Positions 6,486 through 14,435 of a stretch of 18,338 nt of DNA are shown piece after piece. The DNA comes from Desulfovibrio sp. UBA2564 (GTDB lineage: Bacteria > Desulfobacterota > Desulfovibrionia > Desulfovibrionales > Desulfovibrionaceae): assembly GCA_002340305.1 (NCBI GenBank), contig DDLU01000020.1:1-18338 (forward strand), given 5' to 3'. The position numbers and the translations under genes were made by a program. Each line of letters opens with the position of its first letter. Within the stretch, counting starts at the first letter, position 1. The notes under the pieces are model-generated. The model was given only the letters and a program-made list of their open reading frames with translations, was not told where the DNA came from and searched no databases.

Positions 6486-7172
6486 TTACACCTTCTTAGA
6501 CTGAATTAACTCATCGATTTGATCCGCCTGCTCATCTGACAAAGACAAAAAACGCAATCCGATACCGGGCATTTGCGATTTAACTCCCCAAGGTACACTC
6601 CAGAGGACTTCCGATTTGACAGGAGTTTTGTCACTGAGTTCCATGAACGCCACCCAAAGAGTTTCACCTTTTCTCCAATTTGAAACGGAATAGAGAAAAC
6701 AACCTTCTGTAGAAAAGTTAAGCGCGACACTCTTTTCCATACGACTGGACGAAGAATTAATATCCCTGTTCAAGAGAGCATTGAGTACCTTGTTCGCTCT
6801 CTTGGTGCCACGTAATGACCTTGCTGTAAAGTTTTGACAACTTTGGCTGAAAAACTCCTCAAGAGTTTTACCGTGTCCTGAAAATTTACCTGTCGGTATA
6901 CAACGAATTCCTTCCGTTGCCTTATAGCTAAGGCGCATAACCGGAAAATTGTCACTCAATAAATTCGCCTCTGACTTATCAGCAGAAGAAGAACGGAGCA
7001 AGGTCGAAACATCAATTAAGAACCCGTTATACTTAACTTTATTGTGCTTGAGAGAAATTTCATGGAGAGACTCGGCGACGTCAAAATCCAGATCAAATTT
7101 CTTCAAGGCCTGGATATACACTCCCCTATTATCCCCGGAAATAGCTACGAGCAAAATTCTCAATCTATCCAC
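6486..7172 (-). CDS. PilZ-domain protein with degenerate receiver-like N-terminus
   Basis: A 228-residue protein. Residues 1-60 resemble a CheY-like fold (LRILLVAISGD..., YNGFLIDVS with D54) but lack the usual acidic pocket, so phosphorylation is doubtful. The C-terminal part has PilZ hallmarks: an RXXXR motif (RGTKR, 121-125) and an NXSXXG motif (NFSTEG, 152-157), the loops that clamp cyclic di-GMP, ending in the beta strand IGLRFLSLS (204-212). It is therefore a likely c-di-GMP receptor acting in the cytoplasm by protein contact. It heads a two-gene minus-strand unit with the small membrane protein and is divergent from the kinase gene at 7377. Confidence 0.75.
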   Translation of the reverse strand: MDRLRILLVAISGDNRGVYIQALKKFDLDFDVAESLHEISLKHNKVKYNGFLIDVSTLLRSSSADKSEANLLSDNFPVMRLSYKATEGIRCIPTGKFSGHGKTLEEFFSQSCQNFTARSLRGTKRANKVLNALLNRDINSSSSRMEKSVALNFSTEGCFLYSVSNWRKGETLWVAFMELSDKTPVKSEVLWSVPWGVKSQMPGIGLRFLSLSDEQADQIDELIQSKKV

Positions 7173-7376
7173 CCTTGATTAACCTCCAAAAAAGAAATAT
7201 CCACTTGGCTAATGTTCATTATCAATATATAATCACAAAATCAAAAATTACACAGTTATAAAGGCTTTCAAACATTAGTATAACTCAAGCCGGAAGTTCA
7301 AACAACAAGAACAGGAACTACTAACCGGCATGCATGAATGTTTATATTATAACCCAAAAAGAATCGGACACAGTTC

Positions 7377-8495
7377 ATGGATGAAACCCTTAAAATTCTA
7401 ACTATCGATGATGACGAAAGCGTACGCTTATCCATTGCACACTATCTGGAAGACAGTGGTTACGAAGTTCTTCAAGCACCCAACGGTCATGAAGGATTAA
7501 GAATCTTTCGAGAGCAGGAGCCGGATGTAATCCTGCTTGACCTGCGCATGCCTGAAATGGACGGATTATCCGTCTTGGAAAGGCTTGGGCAGGAAGCGCC
7601 GCAAACTCCGGTTATCGTGGTCTCCGGTACCGGTTCGTTTGAAGATGTCATTGCCACTGTCAGATTAGGATCTTGGGATTATATTCCCAAACCAATCACA
7701 GACCTTACTGACCTTGAAAACGCAATTTTACGTACCCGGGAAAGAGCAAGGTTATTGGTAGAAAACGAACGCTACAAAGAAGAGCTGGAAGGCAAAATCC
7801 GCGAAAGAACCGAAGAACTGCAACTGATGAACAAAGTCCTTTCCGAAGAAATTACTGCTAGAAAAAAATCCGAAGCAATGGTCAGAGCCTCTTTATCGGA
7901 AAAAGAAGTAATGCTTAAAGAAATTCATCACCGTGTAAAAAACAACCTGCAAGTTATTTCCAGTCTGCTCAGCCTGCAAAGCGGATATACAGATGATGTT
8001 GAAGCCAGTAATCTCTTGCGCGAATGTCAGCACAGAGTCCGCTCTATGTCCATGCTGCATGAAAAACTTTACCGCTCGGAAGATCTTTCACGCATCGATA
8101 TGAACGAATATGCGCTGACGCTGATCAGTTTCCTTCTCCGCTCTTACTCGGTAGATGGAAGAGTCAAACCGACATATAATATAAATGACATCCATATGGG
8201 CATTGATTCAGCAATTCCCTGCGGCCTTATCATCAACGAACTTGTTTCAAACGCCCTGACCCATGCATATACAACCAACTCCGGCGGCGAATTATGGGTA
8301 AATATGCATAGGGAAGATAAACTGATCCAGTTGGAAATTTCTGACAACGGAGTCGGACTTCCTGAAGATTTCTCCATCAGCGGTTCAAGAACCTTAGGCA
8401 TGACACTGGTGGAAACCCTTGCTCAACAATTGAACGGGGAAGTTAATTTTTTCAATGACAACGGGGCTACATTCCAAATCAGTTTTCCCGGTTAA
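7377..8495 (+). CDS. Receiver-HisKA_2 histidine kinase (response regulator fused N-terminally to kinase)
   Basis: A 372-residue soluble protein without membrane helices. Residues 6-122 are a CheY-type receiver with acidic pocket D11/D12, phospho-acceptor D55 (VILLDLRMPEMDG) and lysine K105 (IPKP). A coiled coil runs from about 123 to 172. Residues 175-240 are a HisKA_2 dimerisation domain with EIHHRVKNNLQ; H185 is the expected phosphorylated histidine. Residues 260-371 are the ATPase: N-box INELVSN, G1 DNGVGLP, G2 GMTLV. The receiver sits in front of the kinase, so an upstream kinase may control its activity. There is no receiver after the kinase, so phosphate must pass to another protein. 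STAS gene follows 82 bp downstream. No strong ribosome site. Confidence 0.92.
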   Translation: MDETLKILTIDDDESVRLSIAHYLEDSGYEVLQAPNGHEGLRIFREQEPDVILLDLRMPEMDGLSVLERLGQEAPQTPVIVVSGTGSFEDVIATVRLGSWDYIPKPITDLTDLENAILRTRERARLLVENERYKEELEGKIRERTEELQLMNKVLSEEITARKKSEAMVRASLSEKEVMLKEIHHRVKNNLQVISSLLSLQSGYTDDVEASNLLRECQHRVRSMSMLHEKLYRSEDLSRIDMNEYALTLISFLLRSYSVDGRVKPTYNINDIHMGIDSAIPCGLIINELVSNALTHAYTTNSGGELWVNMHREDKLIQLEISDNGVGLPEDFSISGSRTLGMTLVETLAQQLNGEVNFFNDNGATFQISFPG

Positions 8496-8577
8496 CCTCA
8501 GACTTGATTGAAATTAAAAGGCGGTGTAGCGTTATAGCCGTGATCCTGTAGTAGAACCACAGAATAAGGAAAAGAGA

Positions 8578-8931
8578 ATGGAACTCAGCTTTAAACAGAT
8601 AGATGAAATCACCGTAGTTAAAATTGAATCTCAGGAACTGAACCATGTCGTCAGCCATGATTTCCAGCGCCAGATCGCTCCAGTTTTCGAAAAAAAGCAA
8701 TTCAACATTGCGCTTAATATGGATAGCGTAGACTTCATGGACAGCATGGGCATCGGAACCCTGATCACCCTGCGTAACAAACTGATGAAAGAAAAAGGCA
8801 ACATCGCCATGTTCAACATCAGTGACCGGGTAAAAAAGATCATCGACATTGCAGCTCTGCACAAAGTTTTCGAACTCTACGGAACAGAAGAAGAAGCAGT
8901 TAACGGCCTGAAAGATAAAATGCTGGCCTAA
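8578..8931 (+). CDS. STAS-domain anti-sigma factor antagonist (SpoIIAA-like)
   Basis: A 117-residue single STAS domain. The switch loop VDFMDSMGIGTL (51-62) matches the FMDSSGLG loop of SpoIIAA/RsbV; S56 corresponds to the serine phosphorylated by anti-sigma kinases. The C-terminal half (VKKIIDIAALHKVFELYGTEEEA) follows the usual helix-turn pattern. AAGGA precedes the ATG. It probably forms a unit with the receiver-kinase gene and ends at a strong terminator. No SpoIIAB/RsbW-type kinase or PP2C phosphatase is in the window, so its partner is elsewhere. Confidence 0.88.
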   Translation: MELSFKQIDEITVVKIESQELNHVVSHDFQRQIAPVFEKKQFNIALNMDSVDFMDSMGIGTLITLRNKLMKEKGNIAMFNISDRVKKIIDIAALHKVFELYGTEEEAVNGLKDKMLA

Positions 8932-8945
8932 ATAAAACTGATATA

Positions 8946-8987
8946 AAAACCGGGCAGCCTGAAAAGACTGCCCGGTTTTATTTTTTT
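8946..8987 (+). terminator. Strong intrinsic terminator after the STAS gene
   Basis: AAAACCGGGCAG (8946-8957) and CTGCCCGGTTTT (8968-8979) form a perfect 12-bp stem with a 10-base loop, followed by A and a T7 run (8981-8987). Confidence 0.93.
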
Positions 8988-9007
8988 ATCCTCCATCCCC
9001 TTCACGA

Positions 9008-9991
9008 ATGTCTCTTAAAAATAAAATACTTCCACCTGTTATTGCCACTGTTAAAGATGCAGCGCGCATCAGTATTGACCTGTTCAAAATCATGATTCCT
9101 GTGCTCATCGTTGTCAAAATACTTCAGGTATTCGATCTGGTGGGCTACATCGCAACCCCGCTTGCTCCAATAATGGAATTGGTCGGGCTTCCCGGCGAAA
9201 TGGGACTAGTCTGGGCCACTGCAATGCTGAACAACATTTACAGCAGTATGCTTGTACTCCTGAGCCTTGCACAGGATCAACCTTTCACAGCAGCGCAAGC
9301 CACAGTGCTGGGCACAATGATACTAGTAGCCCACTCCATGCCCGTTGAGTTGCGGGTTGTTCAAAGTTCCGGGCCCAAAATCGGTTTTCAGGCACTGATC
9401 AGGTTAGGCGGAGCATTTATCATGGGCTTTATCCTGAACCGGATTTACCAGAACTTAGATCTGCTGCAGGCACCTGCTAAAATTCTGCTGACCACGGATA
9501 ATTCCGCAGCTAATGAAACAATTCTGCAATGGGCCTTGGGACAGGTCCATACGCTGATCAGCATTTTCGGCATTATTTTCTGCCTGCTTGTGATCATGAA
9601 GATCCTGACCAAAATCAGAGTACTTGCGGCTATGGATTTCCTACTCCGACCTTTTCTGACCATGATGGGTATCGGCTCCAAGGCTTCTGCATTGACCGTC
9701 GTCGGCCTGACCATGGGACTTTCTTACGGCGGAGGAATGATCATCCACGAAACAAAATCCGGGCGTATCAATAAAAAAGATGTTTTTTATTCCCTGACCT
9801 TGATGAGTCTTTGCCACAGCCTGATTGAAGATACCTTGCTGCTGATGATGATCGGTGGACATATCTCCGGCTTGCTCTGGGGACGACTGATAATGTCCTG
9901 CCTGCTTGTTGCCGCGCTGGTACAGGCAAGTAAGTTCATCCCGGACAGTTTTGCTGACAAATATTTATGGGGACTCCCCAAACAATCTTAA
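9008..9991 (+). CDS. Nucleoside recognition (Gate) domain membrane protein
   Basis: A 327-residue polytopic inner-membrane protein. It shows two Gate/nucleoside-recognition type repeats (about 24-150 and 175-310) with polar breaks in the membrane region: VAHSMPVELRVVQS (107-120) in the first, and SLCHSLIEDTLLLM (267-280) plus GLSYGGGMIIHE in the second. This family includes SpoVM-type maturation proteins and nucleoside/solute transporters; the substrate is unknown. The ATG at 9008 lies only 21 bp after the terminator of the STAS gene and has no clear ribosome site. RidA follows 17 bp downstream, so these two probably form an operon. The fold call is fairly secure, the function is not. Confidence 0.8.
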   Translation: MSLKNKILPPVIATVKDAARISIDLFKIMIPVLIVVKILQVFDLVGYIATPLAPIMELVGLPGEMGLVWATAMLNNIYSSMLVLLSLAQDQPFTAAQATVLGTMILVAHSMPVELRVVQSSGPKIGFQALIRLGGAFIMGFILNRIYQNLDLLQAPAKILLTTDNSAANETILQWALGQVHTLISIFGIIFCLLVIMKILTKIRVLAAMDFLLRPFLTMMGIGSKASALTVVGLTMGLSYGGGMIIHETKSGRINKKDVFYSLTLMSLCHSLIEDTLLLMMIGGHISGLLWGRLIMSCLLVAALVQASKFIPDSFADKYLWGLPKQS

Positions 9992-10008
9992 AAATAAAAG
10001 GAATGAAT

Positions 10009-10389
10009 ATGATCGTTACTACAGTGAATACCGAAAATGCTCCCGCTGCTATCGGACCTTACTCTCAGGCCACTATTTACAACTCTCAGGCCTTCGTCAG
10101 TGGTCAGATCGGCCTTGTCCCCGCTACTGGTGAATTTATTTCTGATGACGTGCAAGAGCAAACAAGACAGGCCCTTGAAAACCTCAAGTCCATCCTCGAA
10201 GCCTGTGGAAGTGCCTTAACCAAAGTCATCAGTGTCGATGTGTTCCTGGCCGACATGGATGATTTTGCAAAAGTAAATGAAGTTTATTCCGAGTTCTTCG
10301 CCAACCATAAACCTGCCCGTGCTGCCACAGAGTCAAGCAGACTCCCCAAAGACGCACTGGTTGAGATTAAATGTATTGCTGCTGTTTAA
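10009..10389 (+). CDS. ridA: RidA-family reactive intermediate deaminase
   Basis: A 126-residue enzyme hydrolysing enamine/imine intermediates (2-aminoacrylate, 2-aminocrotonate) released by PLP enzymes. It matches the canonical family over its full length: NAPAAIGPYSQA (10-21), FVSGQIGLVPATGE, and the active-site end PARAATESSRLPKDALVEI (102-120), with catalytic R104 and E119 retained. I chose the ATG at 10009 because AAAAGGA is well spaced; the ATG at 10003 is too close and the frame start at 9967 lies inside the Gate gene. Pairing with the Gate transporter suggests a link to a nitrogenous metabolite. An intrinsic terminator follows. Confidence 0.93.
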   Translation: MIVTTVNTENAPAAIGPYSQATIYNSQAFVSGQIGLVPATGEFISDDVQEQTRQALENLKSILEACGSALTKVISVDVFLADMDDFAKVNEVYSEFFANHKPARAATESSRLPKDALVEIKCIAAV

Positions 10390-10444
10390 GTAGTTGATGC
10401 GCTTCGCCGCTTTGTTAGGTAAATCTTGCGTGTAGTTTTTTAGG

Positions 10445-10467
10445 AGGGACCCCAGTGGTCCCTTTTT
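10445..10467 (+). terminator. Intrinsic terminator after ridA
   Basis: AGGGACC (10445-10451), loop CCAGT, GGTCCCT (10457-10463), then a T-run at 10463-10467: a 7-bp stem. Confidence 0.85.
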
Positions 10468-10909
10468 CTTGCCTACAAATTTGTATACAAGCCTTGACAA
10501 TACCGCCAGCAAAGCTGCCATTTTTCCGTCCACTTTCTGACAACCTGCCCCTACCAAAATTCAATATCCAAGCGTCGTAAAAAAATACCCAGCCATTTAA
10601 GATGTTTATTGCCTTTTTAAAAAAACGGCACGTATTATGCTTATACATATTCAAGAGGGACAAAAAGAACAGACTAAACAAACACAATAAAATTTTTTAA
10701 AAATAAGAGTCATTCTTCACCCATCTTTAAAAAAATGTTCTGGACTGGTAGGCGAGTGCAGGAACCGGCAGAAACGAACAGCTTAGAAAAAAATATACAA
10801 AAGCGATTCTGCCTCCCTCCCGCGATTGATCCGGACATTTTTTTATGCCCGATTTTTAACCCTACTCAGGGATTGCCCTAAGCATCTTCTCCTGTTATCG
10901 ATTCCAGCC
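10468..10909. other. Long non-coding spacer before trmL
   Basis: No convincing gene. It holds overlapping palindromes ACAAATTTGT (10475-10484) and TTGTATACAA (10481-10490), a weak promoter candidate (TTGCCT 10609-10614, 18 bp, TATTAT 10633-10638), a two-part stem at 10738-10773 (TTCTG/CAGAA and CTGGT/ACCGG, 14-base loop) and a small hairpin at 10865-10882. From that promoter trmL would have a leader of about 265 nt. A 32-codon frame at 10602 has no ribosome site and was not accepted. Confidence 0.5.
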
Positions 10910-11395
10910 ATGACACAGGAAAAATTCACTAATCCTTTCAGTATCGTCCTCTTCGAACCGGAAATCCCGCCGAATACCGGAAATATTGCTAGACTTTGTG
11001 CCGGAACCGACACTCAGCTGCACCTGATTAAGCCGCTGGGATTTTCCATTTCCGATAAACACCTCAAACGCGCAGGACTTGATTACTGGCCCAAGGTAAA
11101 GCTATCGGTATGGGAAAACTGGCAGGAGTACAAAAAAAACGTAAAACCGCAACGATTGGTTACCACCAGTGCCAAGCGCGGGACCCATCTTTTCAAATTT
11201 CAATTCCAGCCCGGAGATCATCTTGTATTCGGCCCCGAGACACGCGGTTTACCGGAATGGATGTTTGATGAGTTCGAGCATGCGGTCAATATTCCAACCA
11301 CGGATAATGTCCGCAGCCTGAACCTGTCCACCTCAGCAGGAATTATTCTCTATCAGGCCTTATCCTGCCTTAAGATAGAGGTTTCATTCAAATAA
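10910..11395 (+). CDS. trmL: tRNA (cytidine(34)-2'-O)-methyltransferase TrmL
   Basis: A 161-residue SPOUT-class methyltransferase that uses S-adenosylmethionine to 2'-O-methylate the wobble base of tRNA-Leu isoacceptors. Motifs: FEPEIPPNTGNIARLC (15-30, motif 1), FGPETRGLP (107-115, motif 2) and IPTTDNVRSLNLSTSAGIIL (128-147, motif 3) forming the trefoil-knot cofactor site. Length is close to E. coli TrmL. I start at the ATG at 10910; the frame is open to 10826, but the extra 28 residues have no family counterpart and neither start has a good ribosome site. It probably has its own promoter. Confidence 0.93.
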   Translation: MTQEKFTNPFSIVLFEPEIPPNTGNIARLCAGTDTQLHLIKPLGFSISDKHLKRAGLDYWPKVKLSVWENWQEYKKNVKPQRLVTTSAKRGTHLFKFQFQPGDHLVFGPETRGLPEWMFDEFEHAVNIPTTDNVRSLNLSTSAGIILYQALSCLKIEVSFK

Positions 11396-11400
11396 CTTTA

Positions 11401-11467
11401 CTGTTGCACATCCATTTGTGCACATAATTTTCCCACTGCACTTTCTTGCATAACACTGCGGCAACAG
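11401..11467 (+). promoter_or_regulatory. Inverted repeats in the rmlB leader
   Basis: TGCACA (11405-11410) and TGTGCA (11417-11422) form a small hairpin just after trmL. CTGTTGC (11401-11407) is exactly complementary to GCAACAG (11461-11467), and the two structures exclude each other. They may be a weak trmL terminator or an rmlB leader structure. No strong promoter is seen in the 113-bp gap. Confidence 0.3.
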
Positions 11468-11508
11468 TTATGTTCGCCTTTGTATTTAAAATTTTCAGCG
11501 GAGACTCT

Positions 11509-12531
11509 ATGCGACTTCTTATTACCGGCGGATGCGGTTTTATCGGAACAAACTTTATCAACCTGATGAAGGTAAGGCACCCGGACTGGAAACTGTTCAA
11601 CCTCGATAAGCTGACCTACGCCGGGAACCGCAAAAACCTGCTTGATCTGGAGCAGGATGAAAACTCCGGCTACACATTTATCCACGGCGATATCTGCGAT
11701 AAAGAATTCGTAACTTCCGTGCTGCACGATTACAAAATTGATGCTGTGGTCAACTTCGCGGCAGAGTCCCATGTGGACCGCTCCATTAACGATCCCGCAC
11801 CATTTCTGACCACCAACACCCTTGGTGCACAGAACATGATGGCATGCTCGCGCAGTGCCGGAATCGAAAAGTTCGTCCACGTTTCAACTGATGAAGTATA
11901 CGGAACTCTCGGCCCCAACGATCCCGCTTTCAGCGAAGAGAATCCCCTTGAACCGAACAGCCCCTACTCTGCCTCCAAAGCCGGGGCGGACCTCATGGCC
12001 AGGGCCTACTTCGAAACCTACAAATTTCCCGTTTCCATCACCCGTTGCTCCAACAACTACGGCCCCTACCAGTTCCCGGAAAAACTCATTCCGCTTATGT
12101 TCATTAAAGCAAACGCGGGTGAAAGCCTGCCCATTTATGGTAACGGCTCTAACGTCAGAGATTGGATTTACGTAGACGACCACTGCACAGGCGTAGAATT
12201 GACCCTGCTTAAAGGGAAACCGGGTAAAGCCTATAACTTTGGCGGCGCAGCCGAAAAAAACAACCTTGAGTTGGTTAAGGAACTTTTAGCAATCCTTGGA
12301 AAAGACGAGTCTCTCATAACTTATGTTAAAGACAGACCCGGACACGACATGAGGTATGCTATGGACTATTCGCTCGCAGAAAAAGAACTTGGCTTCGCCC
12401 CGGCTGTTACCTTTGACAAAGGAATCCGCAAAACCATTGAATGGTACCAGAACAACTCTCAATGGCTTGAAGATGTTCGCAGCGGAGCTTACCGCGAATT
12501 CATGGACCAATGGTACGGAGAACGGAAATGA
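11509..12531 (+). CDS. rmlB: dTDP-glucose 4,6-dehydratase
   Basis: A 340-residue extended short-chain dehydrogenase converting dTDP-glucose to dTDP-4-keto-6-deoxyglucose, the second step of dTDP-rhamnose synthesis for surface polysaccharide. NAD-binding GGCGFIG (7-13), LDKLTYAGN, active-site STDEVYG (126-132, with T127/D128/E129), catalytic Y153/K157 in YSASK, and NNYGPYQFPEKLIPL are all intact. I chose the ATG at 11509, preceded by GCGGAGA; the open frame to 11446 has no counterpart. It overlaps rmlD by ATGA. rmlA and rmlC are not in the window. Confidence 0.95.
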   Translation: MRLLITGGCGFIGTNFINLMKVRHPDWKLFNLDKLTYAGNRKNLLDLEQDENSGYTFIHGDICDKEFVTSVLHDYKIDAVVNFAAESHVDRSINDPAPFLTTNTLGAQNMMACSRSAGIEKFVHVSTDEVYGTLGPNDPAFSEENPLEPNSPYSASKAGADLMARAYFETYKFPVSITRCSNNYGPYQFPEKLIPLMFIKANAGESLPIYGNGSNVRDWIYVDDHCTGVELTLLKGKPGKAYNFGGAAEKNNLELVKELLAILGKDESLITYVKDRPGHDMRYAMDYSLAEKELGFAPAVTFDKGIRKTIEWYQNNSQWLEDVRSGAYREFMDQWYGERK

Positions 12532-13412
12532 TTGATTTAGCAGGAAAAAAAGCCGTTATCCTCGGCGGACGCACCGGACTGCTCGGACAAAGCCTTACTG
12601 AGAAATTGAAGGTTCAGGAAATAATTACAATTCCCCTGTCCCGCTCGGACTTTGACCCTCTCAATGACGAATCTCTCACCGCAATGCTGGAAAGGGAAGA
12701 ACCGGATTTCATCTTCAATACCGTGGCCTACACCATGGTTGATCTGGCAGAAGACGAGGAAAACAATGCCCACCTGCTGAATACCACACTACCGGCAACT
12801 CTGGGCAGGCTCTGCAAACAACTGAATATCAAGCTGATCCACTACAGCACTGACTTCGTCTTCGATGGCAAAAAGGATTCTCCATACACGGAAAAGGACC
12901 AGACCAACCCTCAATCTGTGTACGGTGAGACCAAACTTGCAGGGGAAGAGCGTCTCTGCGAGCTTGATTATGAAGACATCTTGATCATCCGCACAGCTTG
13001 GTTGTTCGGCCCGAACAAGACCAACTTTGTGCATAAAATTCTGGGTTTAGCCAAAGAACGTGAAAACCTGACCATAGTCCACGATCAGGTCGGATCTCCG
13101 ACATACACACCTGATCTTGCCGAATACTCCATTGAACTGCTCAAGAATGAAGCCAAAGGAATTTTTAATGTAGTCAACTCCGGCAAAGCGAGCTGGTGCG
13201 AACTGGCAACCGAAGCCATCAACAGCTGCGCCATCAACTGTCGGGTTGACCCTGTCCCCACATCCGCCTACCCCACCAAGGCCACCAGACCGCCCTACTC
13301 AGTCCTCGACACCTCCAAGTTTACCGAGGTGACCGGGGTCACCCCGCGCCCGTGGGTTCAGGCTCTCAGGGACTACGTTTACAACGACTTGAAAGACCAT
13401 CAGGAAGAATAA
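12528..13412 (+). CDS. rmlD: dTDP-4-dehydrorhamnose reductase
   Basis: A 294-residue NAD(P)H-dependent reductase for the last step to dTDP-L-rhamnose. Seen: nucleotide-binding GRTGLLGQ (14-21), NTVAYTMVDLAED (substrate loop), YSTDFVFDG (106-114), catalytic YGETK with Y132 and K136, DQVGSPTYTPDLA, and the C-terminal RPPYSVLDTSKF typical of RmlD. Its ATG at 12528 overlaps the rmlB stop (ATGA), with GGAG upstream, so coupled translation is likely. A rmlB-rmlD pair without rmlA/rmlC next to them means those steps are encoded elsewhere. Confidence 0.94.
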   Translation: MIDLAGKKAVILGGRTGLLGQSLTEKLKVQEIITIPLSRSDFDPLNDESLTAMLEREEPDFIFNTVAYTMVDLAEDEENNAHLLNTTLPATLGRLCKQLNIKLIHYSTDFVFDGKKDSPYTEKDQTNPQSVYGETKLAGEERLCELDYEDILIIRTAWLFGPNKTNFVHKILGLAKERENLTIVHDQVGSPTYTPDLAEYSIELLKNEAKGIFNVVNSGKASWCELATEAINSCAINCRVDPVPTSAYPTKATRPPYSVLDTSKFTEVTGVTPRPWVQALRDYVYNDLKDHQEE

Positions 13413-13431
13413 TCTTCCTGCCAAAGGAAAA

Positions 13432-14406
13432 ATGAGAAAAATATCCCCTGAACTGCTGCGGGATTCCATTCAGTGCGCCATGACATTGTTCTGTATCTGG
13501 GTGGGATACCGCTTTTATCTTTTCTACCAATGGATAATCGGCAAGTCTGATATTGCCGTGACCAAGCCCGGTGCGGTGGAAGGATTCCTGCCCATCAGCG
13601 CCCTGCTTTCACTAAAACAGCTTTTCACTCAAGGCATCTTCGATGAAGTTCACCCTGCGGGACTGACTATCTTCATCGCAGTCATGGTCATGAGCCTGAT
13701 CGTCCGCAAAGGATTCTGCGGCTATCTCTGTCCAGTTGGATTCATCCACAACCTACTTCATAAAATCGGACGCAAAATAGGTAAAACCATTAGAGTAAGA
13801 GGTAAGGTCGAACTTGCCATGCTTATTCCCAAGTACATTCTGCTGGCCTTCTTTACGAACATGGTTTTCTTCAAGATGGGTGCGGATGAGGTGAATGCCT
13901 TCATCCACTCCCCGTACAATTTCACAGCCGAAGCGCGCATGCTTCATTTTTTCACTGATATGAGCATAACCCCGGCTTTAATCGTCGGGACGATACTCGT
14001 ACTGGGAATCATCATTCCTTACTTCTGGTGCCGCTTTCTATGCCCCTATGGAGCTTTGCTGGGTATTCTGTCCAAGCTTTCTCCTGTTGCCATTAAACGC
14101 GACAAGGACAAATGCGTAAGCTGCGGCAAATGCAACAGAGCCTGTCCCGGAGGAATTGAGGTCGATATCAAAGAGACCGTCAACTCCGCTGAATGTGTAG
14201 GCTGCACCCAGTGTATTAACGTTTGTCCGGTGGATGGATGCTTAAACGTCACCGACCGCTTAAGCCGTGTAAAACTGCCATGGTACGTAATTGCCGCAGG
14301 ATCACTGATAATCCTGCTGGTTTATTACGCCGCAGCCCAATTCACCAACCATTGGGATTCTCCCTATCCGCTGGAAATGCTGCGTAAATATTACATGATG
14401 ATGTAA
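13432..14406 (+). CDS. NapH/NosR-like membrane polyferredoxin
   Basis: A 324-residue integral membrane iron-sulfur protein. It has about five hydrophobic helices, two CXXXCP motifs at membrane boundaries (CGYLCP 96-101; CRFLCP 200-205), and two [4Fe-4S] ferredoxin motifs: C228/C231/C234/C238 (CVSCGKCNRACP) and C255/C258/C261/C265 (CVGCTQCINVCP). One more helix lies at about 284-302. This is the NapH/NosR/CcoG-type layout that moves electrons between the quinone pool or a soluble donor and an unnamed partner. AAAGGA precedes the ATG, 19 bp after rmlD, so it is probably cotranscribed with the rml genes although no functional link is obvious. No catalytic subunit is next to it. Confidence 0.85.
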   Translation: MRKISPELLRDSIQCAMTLFCIWVGYRFYLFYQWIIGKSDIAVTKPGAVEGFLPISALLSLKQLFTQGIFDEVHPAGLTIFIAVMVMSLIVRKGFCGYLCPVGFIHNLLHKIGRKIGKTIRVRGKVELAMLIPKYILLAFFTNMVFFKMGADEVNAFIHSPYNFTAEARMLHFFTDMSITPALIVGTILVLGIIIPYFWCRFLCPYGALLGILSKLSPVAIKRDKDKCVSCGKCNRACPGGIEVDIKETVNSAECVGCTQCINVCPVDGCLNVTDRLSRVKLPWYVIAAGSLIILLVYYAAAQFTNHWDSPYPLEMLRKYYMMM

Positions 14407-14435
14407 AATCACCACTCTATCAACTACACAAAAAA

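Noticed and set aside
10602..10700. 32-codon basic ORF in the trmL leader
   Set aside because: No ribosome binding site, AT-driven composition and no recognisable motif.
10826..10909. 28-residue N-terminal extension of TrmL
   Set aside because: Family members begin near MTQEKF; the extension has no counterpart and covers a small hairpin.
11446..11508. N-terminal extension of RmlB
   Set aside because: The Rossmann start MRLLITGGCGFIG is preceded by a good ribosome site at the ATG at 11509.
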